Source: Adineta ricciae
Taxonomy: Eukaryota; Rotifera; Eurotatoria; Adinetida; Adinetidae
Reading direction: 5' to 3'
Length of the DNA stretch: 64,000 nt
Assembly (NCBI GenBank): GCA_905250025.1
Contig: CAJNOJ010000418.1
Location: 1-64,000, forward strand
Notes under the pieces: model-generated
What the model saw: the letters and a program-made list of their open reading frames with translations, nothing else
What the model was told of the DNA's origin: nothing
The model's database searches: none
Shown: positions 1-12,024 of the stretch, one piece after another
Layout of the letters: each line of letters opens with the position of its first letter
Position numbering within the stretch: the first letter of the stretch is position 1
Translations under genes and position numbers: made by a program

Positions 1-511
1 GGAAGTAGATGGTAAAAGCAGAATTGGTGCTTCGGCAGGTGTTCGTGGTTGATGATATGTCGAAATACAATAAAAAAGGAATACCATGACAAAGCCAAAT
101 GATAATCATAATGATCAGTACTGCAGGTGCTCTTTTGATGTTACTCAAACGACGAATGAAGACATTTTTCGACGTTGCACAATATTGGTCGATCGTTGCC
201 AAACACGAGCAAGTTAAGCTGCATAGACTGACGAAAGCAAGAGAAAAGTTTCTTATTTTACACCAACTAACGGATGTTCGAGTTAAGTCGAATCCAACAC
301 CTGATATTACAATACGAGAAACAAGATTAAGCATAATGTACAGAATGTCAAAAAATGATCCAACGAGAAAATAAAACGTACAAGGTGTCGTACGATAAGA
401 ACGAATACTTGCAAACACTGTTATATTGATGATATTTCCAACTACGCCAATTACAACCAGAAAGGAACCAAAATAAATTGTTATTTGTTGACCGAGATAC
501 GATAACGACAT
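1..511 (-). CDS. Rhodopsin-like GPCR, copy 1 (3' part cut by window edge)
   Basis: This is the N-terminal part of a seven-transmembrane receptor, read from a likely ATG at 511 (start MSLPYLGQ in copy 2) down to the window edge. TM1, TM2 and TM3 are recognisable, with a Trp-Cys pair at the start of TM3 and a D-Q-Y triplet where class A receptors have DRY. At the A run near 79-84 this copy has six A and stays in frame into the fourth-fifth helix region, whereas copy 2 has seven A and shifts frame. The next gene, the decayed membrane protein at 1220-4755, is on the same strand. Bdelloids have many peptide-type receptors of this shape. The ligand cannot be inferred. Confidence 0.7.
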   Translation of the reverse strand, partial: MSLSYLGQQITIYFGSFLVVIGVVGNIINITVFASIRSYRTTPCTFYFLVGSFFDILYIMLNLVSRIVISGVGFDLTRTSVSWCKIRNFSLAFVSLCSLTCSCLATIDQYCATSKNVFIRRLSNIKRAPAVLIIMIIIWLCHGIPFLLYFDISSTTNTCRSTNSAFTIYF

Positions 512-1219
512 TCGTGATACTGTGTTACGCAACAATTGGAAAACTCAGTTATCCCTACACTATGGTTAACGCGTGCAGGACAGAAAAAGGAGATAGTAAA
601 CGAGAGATCGGTTTTGCGCGAGTGGACCTAGTCTTCTATGTATTTTCTGATAAATCTCTCATTTTGACGTTTTGCATAATTTCGACAACATAAAAGAAAC
701 ATCCTTTTAATGTGTTCAGTCTACAGTAAAATGAAATGCATTCAATGAGAAAAACAGCTTTTCTTTTCTTGGTTTATTGTGACAGAGTGAGAGAGAACAC
801 GAGGATAAATAAACTAGCTTCTGTCTTCAGTCATCTCGTCAGAACTATAATTGCGAGGGTCGGCACTCTAATTCTTCAAAAGTAGCTTTACTTCAGTAGA
901 AAAAAAAACTAAATGACGATTCGATTTTTAGTAAATTCATAGAAACAAGTTATATTATTGACGAGCCAATGATCTCGTTTCTTCTTGATTTATACTTGAC
1001 AGCACGAAGATTTACTATTAAACGATATGCGCATTCTACTTTGCACTGTGTTAACTTTGATAGGTCGTCAAGGTTTTGTAGTTTTACCAATATAAAGAAG
1101 ATCGTCAAGTTAATTTGTGTGCACGTCTCATCTATCATTTTTCATAATTTTCATCTATATTCAGCCATTTGTGCCTGTCCTAACTGTATGGATGGACTTA
1201 ACTTTTAAGTCGTCATTAT
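512..1219. other. Intergenic, no gene recognised
   Basis: AT-rich sequence between the GPCR and the decayed membrane-protein gene, conserved in copy 2 (42085-42788). Short open frames here (for example 969-1208 +) are not supported by composition or a recognised domain. An A run lies at about 900-908. I see no RNA gene. Confidence 0.5.
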
Positions 1220-4200
1220 TTATGAAGATATATTTACACCCACTCTTATTCGACGTCGACAAACACTACGAATGTGTGTGACAAAATGATAAACAGTGAA
1301 ACGTAAAACCATCGTAAGGCCTCCATACAGACTAGTCAACATAGTTACAATGTAGATAGGACTGAATCGTTCAGAGTATGCATAGCTGCATGAAGTCGGA
1401 GCACATTTTTCGTAATAAAGTGTGCAATTAGTAGTACTTACCCATTTTTCAATGATAAGTTGATCAATAATAGATTTCACTGTATGAAATGATGAAAAGC
1501 GAGATCGATTATCGATAGTTAGCGATGGCCATCTCTTTGCTCCGAAAAAACATCGAGACACACGTTTCGTTATAGAAGCATTCAAGTGTTGATTGCATAA
1601 TTGCCGTTGAAGGATAACATCCAATGCGTAAACCAGGGATCATTGCCAGTGCTGTACATGAACTGTGCATCCCACAGGAACAATTTCCATAAGAAACTGG
1701 ATCGGTAAATAGAGTCGTGTTGTCTTCATCACTGGGAGTTAATTTCCAATTCGTGTATAACATGGATATCATCCCCGAGCCATGCGTAAGTTCTTGCATA
1801 AATTCGATACATTCACTAACAGACTTTGATGTCGTAAACAAAAATCTTGACATCAAAGAAGAGATTTCCGAATTTAATGTTGATTCTGCAGCTACCTCTG
1901 GCGAAATAAATGGATTATTAGTCGAATTCATTGATTCGAAAAGAAATGATAGCCATGAAGAAGAGGTTAAATAACTCGAGCAAACTTGATGAAAAACAAG
2001 TAGAATGGACAGAAATGACCTATCTATTGAAAAAAATAAAAACCTTATAATACACCCAGTATGTCCGACAACTTAAAAGTGATACTGAATTCTTTACATA
2101 GACACTTCATCGTCGTTCCATAGAGTTTGCGTAATTGTTCAAATGTCGCTTGTGTTGGATTGTAAACAATATGAGTTTTGACTGGTGCTTTTATTGTTTT
2201 ATATACAACTAAACTGGTAAAACATAGGATAAAGGCTACTGCGTAGATTCGTATAGCAAGTTTTTCTGTATTGGATCGCTCGATGTCACCTCGACGAGAT
2301 GCATAGGTAGGAAAGGTATTCCACGATGAAAACATTGCTTTGAGATCGAAATGAATCCGTCGATGTATAATATAATATAGAATGGTTTTAACAAAAACCG
2401 TCACAGAAATTTTAAGTCCGATATTCAAACCACTGAAAAAACCGAGTAATAAAACAACTACAGAGATCAAATCGGCTTCTTGTGAATATGAATAAGTGCA
2501 ATTCTTCGGACTGCATTCTATGTAGTATTTCGTGTAATTTATTTGTATATCCCATTTTTCTAACATTAATTCGTTCAGCATTGATTCAATGGTTGTGTTT
2601 GGTAAAAATTGACTTTGATTCGAATTCAAAACTTGAATATTATAATTTGGTTCTGAACTAAATGATTCGAGTAGAGGCATACAATCGATATTATAGAAGC
2701 ACTCGAATGTTGATTGTAGCATTGTATCAATAGAATAACATCCGATGTAGAACGATGGAACAACTTCTCTGACACATTTCAACGTAAATGCACAGTTGCA
2801 TGTTCCATTGTCGTACGAATTGAAAACAGCTTCAATTTGTTCGGAGGAATGATATATTTGAATATCAGATCTTCTCATTAATTTATCAGCATGTATTAAT
2901 ATTCGATTCAATTGAAAAGGTGTTAGAATTTCTGCTTTTGTTTGCACTTGCAATTAATGCTGCGTTGCACACGTATTCGTGCGTCGTGTAGTTCACACGA
3001 CATTGCATGATCAGCTAGCAAATTTAAGGAAGAAAAGTTTATATCTGCCACAGCAACTGCTTAAAACTGCGAATTGATATTTGATAGTCAGTGGAAAGTT
3101 AGCGAACCATTGTGGATGAATAAAATAACTACCATCACATACTGCATGCATTTTGAAAGGAGAACTACTGAAATCTGCGTAAGCGATTTTGTCATTTGTG
3201 CATGGACATTGGAGAGAGTGATTATAACGGGAATAAAGTCGTTCAAAAACTGCCTCAGTCGGATTTTCGACAGTCTCTACGCAAAATCGTAGAATGAATA
3301 AATTTACTAGTATCAAAGGTAGACAAATAAGAATAAATAGGAGAACGTAAATGCGAGTAGCGAGACGTTGTTTCTGAACTTCGTCAGGATCGTCAGAAGG
3401 AATGATACCACCAAAAACATTCAGTTCTAAAAGGGTCGAACGGATCAGTCGCCAGAAACGGAACAAGCGGGCTCGGATGTCTATTACTAAATTATCAAAA
3501 TAAATACTGTATCTACTCATGAAAAGACATTGTGTACCTTCCTCTTGTTCGGCTACAGCTGCACGTTGCGCATCTCGTCGGGTCCACCACATTCGGACTT
3601 TTGCCATGATCAATCCTCCGTATACGCTAAATATATTTGTGAGAATATAAAGAGAATCCGCGCGTTGCTTGACTGAATACTCACAGTTGCTAGGTGAACA
3701 TCCCCTATAATAATCAGAATATCGTGTCTTTTTCTACCAATACCGAGTGAAATATCTGACTATTACTACCAAATCAGAAATAGGAGAAACCATCGACACG
3801 TTTTCATCGTTAACGAGTGCTTCATAATACGAATTATTTCTCCACTCCATCAGACTAATACATATCTGATTGTACAGACATTCGAGCTTTGAATTCAAAA
3901 GAGAATTTAGTACATTACAACCAGTAATAAAGCCTGAAATATCTCCACATGAAGATAAGATATTATCATAAATTCCATCAGATTGAAAACTGAATAGATC
4001 ATCCTATAGTCTCGCGTTATCTTGCCAGTATACGTACTGAGGACACGAGCATTGACCTGCCCAAAGTCCGTTTGAAAGATAAATTTGCCCAGTATCATCG
4101 ATCTTAAACACTCCGCTTGTTTACACAGCTGGTACGTGCTGATTAGCTGTCATACTTTCGAGAACAATGTACGGTATTTGCACATGTGGTTTCTCAACTA

Positions 4201-4755
4201 GTCGTTCGAAATCATCAAATATCGACTGACCTGCATCAAAGATATATTCTGGTGGCTTAACAGAACGAGAAAGGAAAAGTATAGCTTCAAATTGAGTCAA
4301 CAGAAATTCCTTATTGCGTTTGTTCCATTCGCAGAATGCACGTAAAAGTTGAAATAGTGAAACACTGCTCGCTCGAAAATCTAATTGATAGTAACGTGTT
4401 CGATTAATGTTAAGCAAAGATGTTTGCCACTCGTCCGAGATAAAAACACCTGAACAAACTTCATGATAAACAGGTGAAATAGACAAAAATTCTCTATATG
4501 GAATTATATTCGTTGAGCATGGGCAGAATATAGTCGAAGAATATTTTTCTTGAAGTCTTTCGAATGTTTCGTCCTTATCTCGATATTTAACGAGAAATAA
4601 ATTGCACAAGCTGACAGTGAGATGAACAATATAATGAGATCAATTCGCGTTGATAAACGTTCAGTTGATGCGTGAAATTCATTGGTATGTGAAGTAATAC
4701 TTTCAAAAAGATTTAACGTACAAAAATGACGCTCTTGACGGCGCAAATAATCCAT
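1220..4755 (-). pseudogene. Decayed three-unit Cys-rich membrane protein gene, copy 1
   Basis: This is the broken counterpart of the intact gene at 42789-46499. Reading from the start at 4755, visible lesions against copy 2 are: a 25-bp deletion near 4570; a stop (Gln codon to TAA) at 4121-4123; a stop (Tyr codon to TAG) at 4004-4006; a 30-bp in-frame deletion near 3613 removing part of a TM helix; a 26-bp deletion near 3060; a stop (Gln codon to TAA) at 2954-2956 with a 2-bp insertion nearby; an in-frame 96-bp deletion near 1915; and an extra A in the run near 1545. Open pieces remain at 4121-4609, 3011-3613, 2045-2953, 1509-1931 and 1220-1624. So many independent lesions exclude sequencing error as a full explanation. 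The intron near 2040-2090 is still visible. Confidence 0.9.
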
Positions 4756-5860
4756 GAAATGACGAAAAGTACATTGAGAATTGTGAGCATTTGTGAATGA
4801 AACAACAACAGTGGTTCATCTTAACTTCCTGTTCGCTCATTTTTCAAGACGTATCGTACCAAACGTTCCGTTTTATCTTGGATGCGTACATATACTTATA
4901 TAATATATACCAGAATGAGTTTCATAGCACAGATTTATAGCTGCCGTATAGTTAATCCTATTTTTAATCGAATTCAGAATGATTCTACTGTTATTCTATC
5001 TGTATCGATATTACTCTTATTTTTCTTTATTTTAAACTTTTCAACATGTAAAGTGTCTGCATACATTTATCACGCGTGCCCAGCAAGCCGGTGGATGCAT
5101 TATCATGCCATTACTCGCATTAAAATGCATTGCTTTATCATTATAATGCAAAAAAACACATTATAATGGCAAAGCAATGCATTTTAATGTGAATAATGGC
5201 ATGATAATGCAACCACCGGCTACATGGGTGTCTATGACGCATTTTGTTTTCTCTTTTTCTCTCGTGCACACATACATACATGTGTTATATATCTGTCGAA
5301 GTGTCCTCTCTTCTTCTTTTCTTTATAGATTTTCCCACGTTCGTTCTCTCCCTGTCTCGCGTGGTTGTTTTCACAACACACCCTCTTCTTCTCATTTGGC
5401 TCGTTTGTTCGTTCGCGTTTCATTTTCCGTTTTTGTGTTTCTAGTTTCACCAATAAACGACGGCAAGCCAACACGTTTCTTCCAGCAAACCTTTACAGAT
5501 TTACACAACATTACGAGGAGTCTTTCGATTAATACTTTCACTTTACTCAAAATGGCTGTTCTCTTTCTGGAGACATTCTGCCTCGTTTCAATATTTACAC
5601 ATGTTTATTGTATGACGCACATGCCTTTTCATGCATTTAGCTGTGAAGAATGTTTTCAATGAAATAGTTAGTGAAAATTTCTTCCGTTGTGCGAAATCAG
5701 CTTATTGGTCAAGCTTGATCAGTCCAAAGGGAAATTACCGACATAAATGGGTATGGGAGCACTTCCTTGCTTATATTGGAAATTTCTTTTTTTCGTTCTG
5801 TACTTTTACTAACTGAATGTGTCGGGCGTCTTTTGTATTTGTAGATAGAAAAGAATAGCA
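4756..5860. other. Intergenic between divergent genes, with palindromic insertion
   Basis: Upstream region shared by the minus-strand membrane protein gene and the plus-strand F-box gene. It contains the palindromic element at 5078-5229. The stretch 5240-5430 is pyrimidine-rich and about 100 bp longer than in copy 2. A 36-codon frame starting ATG at 5552 (MAVLFLETFC...) is kept in copy 2 (47082-47194) and could be an upstream ORF or leader of the F-box gene. I cannot show that it is translated. Confidence 0.4.
5078..5229. mobile_element. MITE-like palindromic insertion, copy 1 only
   Basis: Two arms of about 63 bases (5086-5148 and 5159-5221) are near-perfect reverse complements around a 10-base A-rich loop. 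The arms begin with AGCCGGTGG and end with CCACCGGCT. Outer ends CCCAGCA and CATGGG extend the inverted ends imperfectly. The matching site in copy 2 (near 46868) is an empty junction, so the element was gained in copy 1 or precisely lost from copy 2. It has no coding capacity, as expected for a non-autonomous foldback or MITE. The target duplication is at most 2-3 bases (GT or GTG) and is not certain. Confidence 0.8.
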
Positions 5861-6951
5861 ATGTCGAAGGCAGCTCGCTCATGCTTTGAAGATTTGGCGA
5901 ATGAACTACTGCTTGAAGTCTTTGATTATCTTGACTGGATCAATCTGTTTTCAGCATTTTATGGTATCAATAAACGAATTAATCATCTCGTGACATGTAT
6001 TAACACTTTATCCATTTATTCGAATTATTTGATTAATCAGTCCAATATTATCTATCTTTGTTTTCAGGTAATTGGTATTATTGCAATATTGATTTCATAA
6101 TATTTTTGACGACAAATTTGTAGGAGTTCCCTTTGACAAAATTCAAACAAATTCAACATTTCAAACTACTCTACGATAATCCGTATGACGAATCATTAAA
6201 TATCGCCAAATATTTCTCTTCATTTCGAACGCTGATCTCATTACATATTGATGCGAATGTTACTGAAGATGGTAGCTGTACTAACAAATTCTTGGAGATC
6301 ATTTTCCATCAAAACTGTCCCTTTCTTCAACGATTGTATTTGCATGGAAATGTCTTTAACCAAGGTTTAGAAAGTACACAAGGTGTTTGTACGTTTCATT
6401 TCCCGTCTCTTCTTCATATACACGTGGCAAAGCTTCCATTTCGTATAGCGATTCAACTCTTAGACCAATGCAGTCGACTTCATTCTTTTTCTGCCATGCT
6501 TTACGACTATCCAACTGAAGAAAATGTAACAGCGCTAGCTAATCAAATGCTCGAATCAATTCGAGTGGGTCTGCCAACCTTGACGAACCTTAGTCTGGGA
6601 GAAAAGAATCGCTTTCACAAAGAATCAACCAGTACATTTCTCGAATTTCTTTTACCTCGTTGTCCAAATCTACGCACATTTCATTTCGATATCCATTGCA
6701 ACGACAATGGGGATTGCGAGAAAATACTTCATCCTGATTGGTGGAAATATGCGCTTCGGTCGAATAGTCATCTAGTTCACATTGATTTTCGCCTGTCGTG
6801 GTGGACGAGGCACATTATACACAATGGTTATGAAAAAATTCAACGTTTTCGAGCGTCGCCGTTTTTCAATCAACTTAATACCACTATGACACATACATTT
6901 AATAGCGAATTTATGCGGTCGATGGACTACGAGCTGTTCATCAAAAACTGA
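5861..6951 (+). CDS. F-box protein with LRR-like C-terminus, copy 1
   Basis: Two exons: 5861-6067 and 6124-6951, separated by a 56-bp phase-0 intron (CAG|GTAATT ... TTTGTAG|GAG), give 344 residues. Residues about 5-45 fit an F-box (FEDLANELLLEVFDYLDW), the helix bundle that binds Skp1 in SCF ubiquitin ligases. The rest has irregular leucine-rich segments (LISLHID, FLQRLYLHGN, LTNLSLGE, CPNLRTFHFD) suited to substrate binding. The reading frame, start and intron are identical in copy 2 (47393-48483). The 3' half of exon 2 is unusually similar between the copies. Partner Skp1 and the substrate are inferred from the family only. Confidence 0.85.
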
Positions 6952-7221
6952 CTTTATTTTAGAGAGATAACTAAAGAACACGACGTTTGCACTGTTCGCA
7001 TTTGGTCATCTTGAACATTTCTTTGCTAGTGAAGTCCTATGTTCTAAAGAGCGATTTTCATTTTTGATCGTGTTATAAAATATCTTGATAAAAGAACAAA
7101 GTAAAAAGCTTTTTCTATTTGTTCTCTACAGCTACTCATGTTTCCGCTCGTCTAGGAAAAGTCGTCATCGCATTTGATTTCATTCAATATCATTTTCGCG
7201 GCGAAACACGATCCACCCGAC
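6952..7221. other. Spacer between F-box gene and NHL pseudogene
   Basis: AT-rich 3' flank of the F-box gene. Nothing recognised. Confidence 0.4.
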
Positions 7222-7915
7222 ATGAAATTTTGGATTTTTCTCACTGTTGTTTTACATCAGGTCCACTCCGATCCAGTGCAACTCATATCTCATGCTGCTC
7301 TTATTCTTCAATAAAACGTGCCATCTTGAGCGAAAAACACCGATGCGCCGACTACGATTAGTTCTGAGGTAACTACTATCTCTCTGTGCGTAACGAAAAT
7401 GAGTACGTCATTGACAACGACCGTTGTCAAATGATTAAGTGCTATAGGAAATCTATAACAACAATATGGGTTTATCTGGTGCTTCGTGTGAAATAAGTTC
7501 AGCTCAGATAAATGCATCCACTACCGTTATTATGTATTCAAACAGCAACATCTTAGCTGATGAACCTAGTGTGCTGGAAAGCGAGACTTAGCATTTGTAC
7601 AATCTACATGATATCGCTCTAGATGAGTGAGCTGAAGTTTATTATGTTGCTAATTCAAAAACCCATCGTAGTCTTTGATTTTCAACCATTGAGTCAAGCT
7701 GTTCGCCGGTGTCTTGATTGTTCAGAAAGAGTTACAATCGCAGGTAAGTATAAGAATACTGATGAAAAAATTCTATAAAAGAAGGATATATATTTGTGTT
7801 AGACTCCTGCAATAACACCCCTAAAGTCAGTCCATTTCTTCATTAGCAATGTAATAGCTTTTACTATGAACAAGAACGAGAAATACTCATTTGTAGCTGA
7901 GCGAACAAACAATTG
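7222..7915 (+). pseudogene. Decayed NHL-repeat secreted protein gene, copy 1
   Basis: The ATG at 7222 opens a signal-peptide-like start (MKFWIFLTVVLHQ) resembling that of the intact NHL gene at 9187 (MNFWILLSLTLHH). Scattered blocks then match the same gene: a segment near 7420 like its CDRCQMTRY region, a block at 7610-7690 like its third repeat, CLDCSERVTIAG at about 7705-7742 followed by a GTAAGT donor, and a last block at about 7800-7915 like its final exon (YSFVAERTNN). Frames are broken by stops and indels throughout. Copy 2 (48759-49515) has the same relic, slightly fuller. It is an old tandem duplicate that died before the large duplication. Confidence 0.75.
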
Positions 7916-9186
7916 AATCCAAAAATTCAGCATCAATTAAAGAAAAAAAGAACAAGTTCAGTCCCTAGTACACTGAGAATTTGGTTCAAAATGTAGTTTT
8001 TATGCATATGAAATATAATCTCTTATAACAAGTGCGTCAAGATAAATGGAACTCTTGGGCTTGTTTCCAACTATATTATTTATTACTCAACACATGGCAT
8101 CCACTACAGAAATCAATTGAAGAAAATGTCCGTATGAACGATAATAAAGTACAATCCAGTTAAGATGTTGAAATTCATCGAAAGTCATTCACTTTCAAAT
8201 TATAATTTTCTCGGCTTTTAACTGGTATCTTTCAGAAAAAAACACAACACAAGGCTAGACAGCAACGCTCATGTTTAAAAATCAGTCTTTTGAAAAGTGA
8301 TGTCTCCACATTAATTTAAGCAATTAATCTATTTCAGCATCTCAATATGTCAACTGAGTATTTTTCCTAACGATTTACAGAGGAAGATCTTTATACCAAC
8401 CATTTAAGTGTATATCATGGGCTACATTATAAGTGAAATAATTAAATAGTACAGAGATGTTCATTTGTTCTAAAACACCCGTTGTCTTTATTCGATCGAG
8501 CTCACGTGATTTGTCGTCATTAAAAGAAATGAGAGATGAGTGCATTTGGAGCGCCACACACTCTACTCTTGTCTATGTCGCATATGCTAAGTGTTTAGTT
8601 TATTTTCTGAAAGATTGCGAGTCATTATCGAGTTCTATACTCTTAGTTTAAAGTATGATATAGAGCGCATAAATTACACTCCGATTTCATTCTGAAGAGT
8701 TTGAAATGGAAGTTCTGGATCTTGTTTTTTCATTGTAGAAATATTTTATGAAAGTCGTTCAGTTAAAAAAAGAGTAGGAGAAATAGTTTTACACTCTTTG
8801 ATTAGTCACATCCATTTCACATGAGCTCTGTAAAAACATACTTGAAGACTTTTTAAAACACTCGTTGGTGATGCGTCGCTATCTTTAAAATATTTCGATT
8901 TTTTTCTAATAAAAACCTAGATGCTGACAATCTTCTACTTTGTCTTGAAAAAACTATGAATCACTAGAGCTAACCATGGATTGCTGTTTCCTTTTCAAAG
9001 TGATTGCACTTCGTAAAACGTTACTTTCATCTTCATGTTAAGAATGTTTTCCTTTCCAAAGAAATGCACAACAAACTCTAATAGCTACATTTTATTTCTC
9101 TCATAGTGACAGAAAGTCCCATGTTCTTTTATAATAGAAAGAAAAGCTACATCATTTTACATTTCATAGAAAAAAAATCATTCACA
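7916..9186. other. Intergenic, no gene recognised
   Basis: About 1.27 kb of AT-rich sequence between the NHL relic and the NHL gene, alignable to 49516-50918. No domain, RNA gene or repeat recognised. It presumably contains the promoter of the NHL gene. Confidence 0.4.
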
Positions 9187-10668
9187 ATGAACTTCTGGAT
9201 TCTTCTTAGTCTTACTTTACATCATACATGCTCGGTTCCGATCGGATACATAGCCTTCGCTTCTCTTGTTTCTACAAATTCTTCACAACCAACGACCATG
9301 AATGGAACCGGGGAAGAGTGTGTTTGTATCATGTTGTTTTCATCAAATCTTTTTGCTATAAACTCTTTCTTCAATAACACTTGCCAACTGTTTTCCAACG
9401 CAAATATTGCAAGTACTACCTTTACACTGGTGATTGATCCAAATAGTAGGGTCTTTTACCGTGACGAAGCAATATTCTACGACGATGGAGAAGAGTACAC
9501 AACCAATACCCCTGAAATGACAACAACCGTTCCATGTGCATTAGGTATGCGAAAGAAGAAAAACAAACATCTCTGCATTTCTCTATGTTTATTTCAGTCA
9601 ATCCACCTCTGATGGGCACAACCATATTCGGACTGGAAAATGGAACAAGTGGTAGTTCGTTGTCGACGTTGAAGGCACCGTGGGGCATCACAGTCAATAG
9701 TGATGACTCGCTGTTGATTGGTGATAATACCAATAATCGAGTACTTTATGTAGCTCCTAATGCCACCACAGGACAAAAGGTGGCGCCTAGTAGCGGATCA
9801 TTATATGCTCGACGAGCTTACTTTGATAGTTCTTATTTAAATTTATATGTTGTTGATTGTGATCGTTGTCAAATGACTCGATATTTTAACGGCTCTCTTA
9901 CAAAAACGATCGTCTTTAGTCCTTCGTGTGGAACGAATCTGACGCAAACTGGTAAATCAGCATCTTTCGTCATAGATTCCAATGGTAGTTTCTACGTTGC
10001 CGATAACGTAAACCATCGTATTATGCTGTGGCCTGTAAATGCTACTGTAGGCATAATCCTAGCTGGTGAAACGAACATATCAGGAAATGACACTCAACAT
10101 TTTCGCAATCCGCAAGATATCGTTCTAGATGAATTAGCTGGAGTTTATTATGTTGCTGATACAAATAATCATCGTATTCTTCGATTTTTCATGAACTCGT
10201 CCGATGGCACCGTAGTAGCTGGTGGAAACGGTGCTGGCACGGCATCAAAGTAAGTTGTATAGAAGGAATGAATTTCCTAACGTGTTTATTCACTGTTTAT
10301 TTAGCCAATTGTACAGTCCATGCGGTCTATACTTTTCGAAGAAGAACAACACTTTCTACATAGCAGATACGAGCAATCATCGCATTGTTCGATGGTGTCT
10401 TGGTTGTTCTGAAGGGGTGACAGTCGCAGGTAACGAATGAAAAGAGAATTAATTTTTTTCGAAGCTGAGTGCATTCTATACTGTTATCCCATACAGACAT
10501 CTTGAAGATTGCATGAATGAATTTTTTTAAGGTTCTTGCAACGGCGCGAGTGGCACCAGCGCATATCAACTGGCAGCTCCAACCACGGTTACGATGGATA
10601 AGACCGAATCATATCTATATGTAGCTGATCGAGGAAACAATCGCATACAAAGATTCGACATCAACTAA
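9187..10668 (+). CDS. Secreted NHL-repeat (beta-propeller) protein, copy 1
   Basis: Four exons: 9187-9544, 9598-10249, 10305-10429 and 10532-10668 (introns 53, 55 and 102 bp; phases 1, 2, 1), 423 residues. The N-terminus (MNFWILLSLTLHHTCS) is a signal peptide. A Cys- and Thr-rich stretch follows, then about five NHL-type blades with the diagnostic YVAD/IAD..N.HRI pattern (LLIGDNTNNRVLY, FYVADNVNHRIM, YYVADTNNHRIL, FYIADTSNHRIV, LYVADRGNNRIQ). NHL propellers bind proteins or other ligands; the target here is unknown. Exon joins were chosen because they keep the blade pattern in phase. The same structure is present in copy 2, and a dead relative lies just upstream. Confidence 0.88.
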
Positions 10669-10893
10669 TCAAATATGGACATGAAAGATCTCATGCATTT
10701 TCTGATCCATGTGTTCTCAGTATTCCATGTTTGATTTTATACAAATATCGTTAAAAAACTATAGGTAAAAAGGAGCAAACGTATGATTCGATTGCTTTCT
10801 TGTTTTATTTGCGATGATACCATTAAAATGAGAAAACTAATGACAAAATTACAAGGTAGTTCTGAGAGACCATTCAGAATAGTATATTTTATG
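10669..10893. other. Convergent intergenic spacer
   Basis: A 225-bp gap between the ends of the NHL gene (+) and the Cys-rich gene (-). It contains polyadenylation-type AT runs. No other feature seen. Confidence 0.4.
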
Positions 10894-12024
10894 TCAGTAG
10901 TTTCCACAGAATGTCAGTTGACCACCTTCGGCATTCTGCACATTCGAACAGTTCGCACCTCCGAATGTTGGCTTTGTAGTAAATGGTCCGGGCAAGTTGC
11001 ATTGTGTCGAGTCGAACCCATAACATTGGTATTTATCCGCAGTCCAAATACAACAGTTACCGGATACTCTGCTTCGATAAAATTTTCCCACAAAGAGGTT
11101 TGCTATACATGATAGAATGGCATTGGTTGCGCGTCTATAACCTTGAATACATTCTCCGCCTGATCCGTCAAGATAATAGCAATGATTATTCCATGAAACT
11201 TCATATTCTTTGCATTGGGCGATGAGAGTCGTGGTAGTGGTACACGCTAACCGGAACATAACGAAACATTCCGGATCTTCATTATAAAAAAATAGGAAGG
11301 TCTTACGTGTTGCTACGTTATTATGACAAGTAGCAGTCGATGCTGTGAATTGGAAGATAGATGTTGTGCCTATAAAACAAGGCAAATACGTAGATTATTT
11401 AGGGTTAAAATCAAAATCGATCTGCGTTCGAATATATGCTAATATGAAGAAACTACGAACTTGTTGTGCTTGTGGTAGTAAGCGTAGCTAAAAACACCAA
11501 ATGAAAATAGATGAATTTACGAGGATCTGTAATAGCTCAATGTCAGACTTACGTTGTTCCTCACAAGGTAATTTTGGTTTCGTTCGGCATGCATAACCGA
11601 CAGGACAGTTTTGACATTGTTGCATGCCTCTCGCTTTTGTGAATGTACCAGGTCGACATGTACGGCAACATGTCTGCTGTGTCAGATTATTAGAAGTACC
11701 TATTGGACAAGGTTCCGGTTCCAGGTGACTATTAGGGCACATATGTCCTTTGGGGCAGGTATAGCAAATTGCTGCTCCTGAATATGGAGCGTAGTAGCCC
11801 TTTTCACATGGAGTACATTCAGTTGCTCCTTTTGGACTAGCCATACCAGGTGGACAAATCTCCATCATCCAATTAGCTTCAACTTGCCGTAGAGATGAAC
11901 GTACGAATGGATTCGTGATTGTTTTTCGACAACGATATCCAGGTGGACATTGCTCAAGCTCGATACTACGAATCTGAAGAATGATGTTGCAGATGGCAAA
12001 AACGCTTAGCAGAAGTTTCGTCAT
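10894..12024 (-). CDS. Secreted Cys-rich protein (ephrin-receptor-like repeats plus C-terminal Cys domain), copy 1
   Basis: Exon 1 runs 12024-11553 and encodes a signal peptide (MTKLLLSVFAICNIILQ) and several Cys repeats of the GCC2/GCC3 or ephrin-receptor-like type (CPPGMASPKGATECTPCEKGYY, CPKGHMCP, CRPGTFTKARGMQQCQNCPVGY). Exons 11369-11307 and 11246-10894 join in phase to give a Thr-rich linker and a C-terminal Cys domain starting CKEYEVSWNNHCYYLDGSGGEC and ending near QLTFCGNY. This gives about 295 residues. A further short Thr-coding exon near 11458-11488 is possible with a weak donor. The product is probably extracellular. Copy 2 (52627-53755) has the same structure. The function is unknown. 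Confidence 0.75.

Noticed and set aside
969-1208. Short plus-strand frame shared with copy 2 (42564-42752)
   Set aside because: The frames differ in length and both lack domain or splice features. Sharing follows from the duplication.
1717-1974. Plus-strand frame of 85 codons, also seen in copy 2
   Set aside because: Antisense shadow of the three-unit membrane protein gene. Conservation follows the coding strand.
1220-4755. Copy 1 lesions explained as sequencing errors
   Set aside because: Several deletions of 22-142 bp and nonsense substitutions are not typical sequencing errors. Only the single-base homopolymer change could be.
5177-5662. 161-codon plus-strand frame upstream of the F-box gene
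   Set aside because: The 5' half overlaps the palindromic insertion and is not shared with copy 2. Only the last 36 codons are conserved and translation is unproven.
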